In this document: positions 57,863 to 64,000 of the stretch, in pieces
Position numbering within the stretch: the first letter of the stretch is position 1
Layout of the letters: the number at the start of each line of letters is the position of its first letter
From: Petrosia ficiformis
Lineage: Eukaryota > Porifera > Demospongiae > Haplosclerida > Petrosiidae
Assembly (NCBI GenBank): GCA_947044365.1
Contig: OX345637.1
Location: 7,267,701 to 7,331,700, forward strand
Direction of reading: 5' to 3'
Length of the DNA: 64,000 nucleotides
Position numbers and translations under genes: made by a program
The notes under the pieces: model-generated
The model's database searches: none
The model's input: only the letters and a program-made list of their open reading frames with translations
What the model was told of the DNA's origin: nothing

Positions 57863-59710
57863 ATGAGTGAAGTGGAAATCTTTTTTCTTTATATTGTCAT
57901 TGGTAATGAATAGAATTATAGTAGATAGTTATAGTAGATAGTTATAGTATTATTATTTCAATACAGGGCTGATTGATTGTGCAGTTGTTCTTCAGTGCAG
58001 TGATGTTTGTCTACAAGATGTTGCTCAATATACCTGTATAAATGATGATGGTAACTCACTAGTATGGACTGTTCCTGATCCAATGAACTCACAAGAAACA
58101 GACATGCTATCAATCACCATATTTACAAACAGTAATGTAACAGATGATACAGATACATTCACTGCAGTATTAACTGGTGATGATCCATTTGTCTCTACAT
58201 TATCATTTGTGACAATTAATCAACTCAATAATAAAGAGATTGTGTGTTTAAGTGGAGGAAATAGCAGAGGATGTAGTATAATGATACTAGGTATGTGAAT
58301 AAACCCATACTATTCACCATAATCTATTATGAAAAGTTATTAGGAACACCATCTGCTCCTTTGAATACCAGTGTCACAGCCATTGGTCCTAATACCGTGA
58401 TAGTGTCATGGTTGCCTCCTCTCAATTCAAGTCAATGTATTGATCACTATGTTGTTAGTATAGTCAATGGAAATACAATATCTAATAAGAACACTTCTAA
58501 CAGTTCTACAACACTTGTTATTAATCAGTTAATACAAGGAATGAATTATTCATTTAGTGCAACAGGAGTTGATAGGGCAGAAAGAACTGGAGAAGAAAGT
58601 GAAATAGCAAGAATTAATTTAGATGGTAAGTGAGTAGCTTATCAATCATGTAGTACTTATATCTTTAGTTTATGATAGTTCTAGAATCTGTGATTGACCT
58701 GAACTTCACACTAACTGATGAATCATTAAACCTCGTAACACTAACAATAACATGGAAGGTTAGTTTGTATAAAATTATTAATATTATACATTTTATATAA
58801 AAGTTTTATTTTATTTAATTCAGGCTCTATCAGATACGTTTAGACCTCCAGTAATTGATTATCATGTGTATCACAATATCACATCACCTGATGGACCTCT
58901 AGTACATAATGTCACTAATAACATGACACATATCACATTCACTAGTGTGTCCAGAGGTAGTCAATATATTGTGAATGTGACTGCTGAGAATATTATAGGA
59001 ATAGGAGAGGAATCTTTGATTAATGGTATTAATTGAATACTATACATTCTAATATAAACAACAGATATCATATTATTATAGTTTACATTTCAAGTTTAAT
59101 TTCAACAACGTCTTCAGCTGTAATTGATAGATCAACACCAGGTACATTTATCTACTGATTAAAGCAGGATATTACAATATGACTCACTATCTACACATCA
59201 CATATTAGGAGTATCAAATTCAACTAGTGTTTACGATACAATGATCACAAGTACAATTAGTACATATCAATACAACAGCGGTGTGAGACTGTCTCATGTT
59301 GTAATGTATTATGAACAACTCATCTCTCTCTGTTATAGATCAATCAAGTTACTGTATCTGTAGTTCTAACATAATAACAGCTACTCCATCTAGATCTAGT
59401 AGTATTTTAGATGGTAGGCATAATGATGTGTATTGTGATTTAGTGTAATATTTGATGTAACACAGTGGCAGTCGCAGTTCCAGTGACTATGATAATTTCA
59501 TCAGTAATCAGTGTATTGATTACTAGTTTGATATTCTGTCTAGTGATAAAGAAAAGAAATACATCTCTGAAGTCACAAAAAAGATTAGAAGTTCCTTCAT
59601 CAAAAGATACACCATTAGTAATTTATGATTTACCTAATATATGTGATGATACTACCAATGTAAATAAGAATATTGAACTACAAACTAACAGCGCTTATGG
59701 ACAGCTATGA
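57863..59710 (+). CDS. Receptor B6: Ig-FN3-FN3-TM with ITIM-like tail
   Basis: Exons 57863-57902, 57967-58290, 58344-58625, 58679-58758, 58824-59025, 59082-59141, 59209-59280, 59339-59413 and 59466-59710; 459 residues. Sister of B2: the same three-exon stalk (VYISSLI, STYQYNSG, CICSSNIITATPSRSS) and nearly the same tail (APSS replaced by VPSS; VIYDLPNIC; NSAYGQL). The signal peptide is changed (MSEVEIFFLYIVIG), with two acidic residues ahead of the hydrophobic run, so secretion may be weaker. The Ig begins LIDCAVVLQC and reads CINDDGNSLVWTVPDP in the middle. The FN3 start VLES replaces VPES. Confidence 0.86.
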
Positions 59711-61547
59711 GAATTGTATGTTTGATAAGTACAATTATTTGTTACTTTGAATATACTTTAGATCCATGTATATGCTAGACATTATATATTTGGGTTCATA
59801 TCTGCTATTGTGTTGTGATAGTGACATCGCTGGTGTGTAATTATTATTAATGATATGCCTCAATTATGAGGTGTTTCAAGTTTGTGAATTATTGCTTATG
59901 AAGCTACTCTTCAAACAAGTGAACAAAAATAAATTCTCTTGCTCTACAACTCAAAATACTCTACAAACTAGTAAGTTAAGACTACATGCAGATATAATGG
60001 TTGCACTGAGAAATGTAAAATGATACACTTTTTTGTAGAATGTTTTTTTGTAGTCATATCTGATGTGACAGCAGCTGTCCAAAATACTAACAGTTATATT
60101 TCCAGGTAGTAAATGTATATGTTTGCTTCATATAGGCTAAAAATGTTACACAGTGGCAGTCGCAGTTCTAGTGCCAATTGTAAATTCATCAGTGGACAAT
60201 TGATTGACTACTAATTTAATATTGTATCTCGTGGTGAAGAAAAGAAATAATCTCACAGGAAAGATCTGAAGTTCCTTAATCAAAAGATACACCATTTACT
60301 AAACATACATGATGATACTAAAGTATGGTATTGCTACAAACAAATAGTATATTGCCTATGGACAGTTGTATATGTTTTGTACAGACAACATAATTACTGA
60401 TGAATACAATTGGTTTTTACAATGTTGTGTTTATTACTATTACTAATGTATGAGGCAGTAAATAGTGAAGGTGAGCAATAACTTTATAAATATACAATTC
60501 TTGTACATTGATAGTGATAATTATAATCTTTTATTCCTGATTAGTATTTTTGCAGCAGTCATCTCCTTCATATCATCCTGTTTGTCCTGGAGATAATATA
60601 AATATCACTTGTAATGTATCTACTGGTATAGTACTGCATTAACTTGGAGAAATCCTCTGAATCCTAGTGCTATTAGTATTGTATTTACAGGAAGTACAGA
60701 TATTGGATCAACTAGTGTTGTGTGGATTTGTTATTGGTGTCGATCTGAGTGCTTAGTTTAAGAATGATAACAGTTTTATTATTCTAAACTAATGTATTTA
60801 GAAGTGTGCAATAAAAAATAAGCTTTAGTCATTCAAAATAACATCAAAGAGAGGATGATATCAGCATCCTTCCATAACTAAACATTTCTCCACCACCATG
60901 TGTTCACCTATACAAATGTGTGTATGAGACAACTCTGTTGATTATTACGGACATTCTAGCTCTTTTTCTTCTTTTACTGGTAATAGATAAATATATTGAG
61001 CATATACTACTATACATTTCTATGTAGGACTAAATAATCGTGCACTTGTTCTTCAGTGCATGTGAGGTACAAGATGTGGCTCAATACACTTGTACAATTA
61101 TTGATGGTAATCATCTGAGTGTATTTCTTCTCTCTATTGTAATTGGTACGACATACTGGTAAGATTAACATACCATCTAGATCTAATACAGAGCTAAGTG
61201 TGATTGTGCAGTTAACTGATCATCAGTGTGATTAAGTTTGTTTAGAAGATATGAGTATTCTTGGATGGAATGTACCACATCTAAATGACTTGGAAGGATT
61301 CTCTTATATACATGTTTTGGTAATTGTTACAGTTCAACAACATCCAACAGATCCTTTAGTGCTGTTTTAACTGATACCAGTAATGAAGAGTAAATGATCA
61401 CTACAAAACAGGAATAGGTTTTCTCATATAATTACTGGTATTATCTTGCATGGTATAGAGTAATGTTTACATTATAGTCTATTACTCCCACCTGTAGGTG
61501 TGTTCTCTATGGACATTTTGGTGTGGTTTGTGTGTGACTGGGTGAAC
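59711..61547 (+). pseudogene. Mosaic of dead A and B fragments
   Basis: No working gene. About 59898-59972: stalk-exon remnant. About 60148-60370: B membrane/tail exon remnant with stops. 60422-60470: intact-looking A signal exon, followed from 60545 by an A Ig exon that has a one-base insertion (GGTATAGTACTG) and breaks off at about 60720 within ACTAGTGTTG. There it joins TGTGGATTTGTTATTGGTG, the start of the relic block also found from about 41695. The rest parallels 41695-42561, including Ig-exon relics near 61028 and 61190. Confidence 0.8.
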
Positions 61548-63726
61548 ATGAGTCATCTAATCATCCTTCTACTTTCTATTTGCATTGGTAAATGTTTTGA
61601 GTATAATGTATTTTATAATGTATTGTTTCAATGCAGGGCTAAGTGATTGTACAGTTGATATTCAGTGTAATGAATCTTGTCTACAGGATGTAGCACAGTA
61701 TACATGTACAATTGATGGTAATTCCCTAGAGTGGACTGTTCCCAACCCAATGAATTCTGGAGATACAGATACATTAGATATTGCCACATTTACAAATGAG
61801 GATGTAACAGATGATACAGATACATTCACTGCAGTGTTAACTGATGTTGATCCATTTGTCTCTACATTATCATTTGTAACCACTGATCAACTCAATAATA
61901 AAGAGATTGGATGTGAGAGTGGAGGAAATAGTAGAACATGTACTATTACGATACTAGGTTTGTGATTAAGTCTGTGCTACAATTATTATTACACATTTTA
62001 ACTTATTAGGAACACCTTCTGTCCCTTTGAATACCAGTGTCACAGCCATTGGTCCTAATACAGTGGTACTATCATGGTCTCCTTCTCTCAATTCAAGTCA
62101 ATGTATTGATCACTATGTTGTTAGTATAGCCAATGGAAATACAATATCTAATAAGAACACTTCTAATAGTTCTACAACACTTGTTATTAACCAGTTAATA
62201 CAAGGAATGAATTATTCATTTACTGTAACGGGAGTTGATAGGGCAGAAAGAACTGGAGAAGAAAGTGAAACAGCAAGAATTACTTTAGATGGTAAAGCGA
62301 ATAGATTATCAATCATGTAATATAAATATATATATATATCTTGATTTTATGATAGTTCCAGAATCTGTAATTGATCTGAACTTCACACTGATTGATGAAT
62401 CATTAAGCCTCATAACACTAATGATAACATGGAAAGTTAGTTAATTATTAATCATTTCATTACATAATTTTTAATTAATTCAGCTTATGTCAGTTACATT
62501 GAGACCTCCAGTAATTGATTATCATGTGTATCACAATATCACATCATCTGATGGAACTCTAGTACATAATGTCACTAATAACATGACACATATCACATTC
62601 ACTAGTGTGTCCAGAGGTAGACAATATATTGTGAATGTGACTGCTGAGAATATTATAGGAATAGGAGAGGAGTCACTGATCACTGGTATATAAAATATGT
62701 AGGTGTTATTCCATGATTTTAATTATAATTATTTATTGTAGTTTCAATTCCAGTTCTGTCAAGTACATCAACCAGTAGTGTAATCAGTGAGTTTGGTAAT
62801 GATAATTTCAATCTATATTTCTGTTATATTGTCTCTTTAAAATTTTATTTTAATAGCACAGCTTTCTATAGCATCAACTATTGGTTAGTAATTAATTTTA
62901 TATCATCATTACTGTAATGACAAAATTAGACATATAATTGCAAACAGTAATTGCAGAAACTACACTAAATTCATATTGTTCGTAATACAAAAGTTGTAGT
63001 TAATTACATGTATTTCCTGTAGCTAGTCTTCAAATAACAAAACAGAACACAAATTCTGTTACAACTCAAAAGATACTTTCAACCAGTAAGTTAATGAATT
63101 ATATTTTGTTATACAAGTGTTCATATATATGTCTATAATATTATACTATTAGAAATTAATACTATACATCAAAGTTTCTCAAACATTTGTAAGTTATTAT
63201 TATAATCATTGCAATATATACAGGATTCTCCATAATTGTTATAAGATACTTACGAAAATGCAATGTCTACAATAATGGAATCAGATACAATAACAGTATT
63301 ATCAAATACAATATGTAAGTTGGTATAACGTATGTTCGTATGACACTTATTTTTGTGTACATGTGTACTTTAAATATTTCACTCATCTTTAGGCTTAACA
63401 GATCCACTAGAAACATATTCAAATAACATACAAGCAGGTAAGTACAAGAGTTAGTTATTTTATTAATCACTAAATTCTTTAAAGGAGTAATCGGAGCTAC
63501 TTTGGGTATAGTAATATCTACTATTGTATCAGTGATAGTGACATCATTAGTGTGTTTAATGATCACTCAAAAGAGGATTCAACAACACAAGACATTAACT
63601 GAACACAAGTTACAAGATCCTGTTATTAAAACTGGTCCAGTGTATGATGTTCCAGATATGAATATTAAACCTGTTCAGAATACATTTGAACTTCAAACAA
63701 ATACTGCATATGGAAGAGTTAATTAG
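61548..63726 (+). CDS. Receptor B7: chimera, B ectodomain on A stalk, helix and tail
   Basis: Exons 61548-61587, 61637-61957, 62010-62291, 62356-62435, 62484-62685, 62742-62786, 62857-62883, 63023-63085 (all B type), then 63153-63188, 63285-63314, 63393-63437 and 63485-63726 (all A type). Phases agree and give 470 residues with no stop. Signal MSHLIILLLSICIG; Ig VDIQCNESCLQDVAQYTC...LEWTVPNPMNSGDTD; two B-type FN3 domains; B stalk VSIPVLSS; then A stalk INTIHQSFSNI, helix GVIGATLGIVISTIVSVIVT and A tail with Tyr444 (YDVP) and Tyr466 (TAYGRV). The third A-type exon uses a downstream AG because the usual acceptor is mutated, as in A3. The B-specific SAYGQL motif is thus replaced by the A-specific one. 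Confidence 0.85.
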
Positions 63727-64000
63727 AATATATTATCTTATGTGTGTTTGTGTTATCTTACATTTTAGTCAGGTGTGGCTGACACTTGCGTATATCACTG
63801 CAAAAAATGAATTGTTAATAAAAATAAACATTTTATTGGTTAATACAGTTGCATGGAATAGCATGAACTTCAATTTAGTTTGTCAATTGTCATGCATGAT
63901 GTTACTACGACATAATGTGCACTAATTAAGTTTTGAAAGGATAAATTAAATTATATGTTTGTGGATTTGCCAAGCCTATTCATGGCCAGATACAATTGCA
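63727..64000. other. B7 3' flank with start of another CACTGC-ended element
   Basis: After the stop the A-type 3' flank soon ends. CACTGCAAAAAATGAATTGT at 63796, followed by TTTTATTGGTTAATACAGTT, opens another copy of the MITE seen at 29370, 38906 and 45811, and runs off the window. Confidence 0.65.

Overview
This is AT-rich animal nuclear DNA with short AT-rich introns, many small inverted-repeat elements and microsatellites. A DNMT3 with PWWP and ADD domains, an animal-type PDCD2, DDX10 and MMAA place it in Metazoa. Gene compactness and the Ig/FN3 receptor array suggest an early-branching animal, most likely a demosponge; that assignment is inference from style, not from a database match.

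Positions 1-26000 hold conserved housekeeping genes whose exons I could join by splice signals with all reading-frame phases agreeing: a short probable mitochondrial protein gene on the minus strand (531-979), DNMT3 (2575-13951, plus, 20 exons), PDCD2 (14509-18066, minus, 5 exons), intronless DDX10 (18166-20562, plus) and MMAA (20623-25820, plus, 11 exons). PDCD2 and DDX10 are head to head across 99 bp that carry three perfect CACGTG E-boxes. Introns are loaded with MITE-like elements (one hAT-like copy has a perfect 8-bp target duplication), a tRNA-like SINE fragment, and a 1.2-kb GGAT satellite with 465-bp higher-order repeats.

Positions 26241-63726 are a tandem array of two related families of single-pass receptors, called A and B here. 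Each has a short signal-peptide exon, one Ig-like exon, one FN3 exon, a second FN3 split over two exons, several tiny Ser/Thr-rich stalk exons, and one exon with the membrane helix and a cytoplasmic tail of about 50 residues. The A tail carries YDVP and a C-terminal TAYGRV (ITSM-like, TxYxxV); the B tail carries YDLP and a C-terminal SAYGQL (ITIM-like, SxYxxL). Order: A1 A2 A3 B1 A4 B2 relic B3 A5 A6 B4 A7 B5 relic B6 relics B7. Ten copies are open throughout (A1-A6, B2, B5, B6, B7); B1, B3, B4 and A7 are damaged. B7 is an intact chimera with a B ectodomain on an A stalk, helix and tail.

FN3 and tail exons are nearly identical between copies while the middle of the Ig exon differs by class, as expected of recognition receptors under duplication and exon exchange. 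Pieces of the neighbouring MMAA gene (one whole 81-bp exon, and its 3' flank) recur as dead sequence upstream of several A copies, so the array grew from the MMAA-proximal end. A self/non-self or microbe-recognition role is inference.
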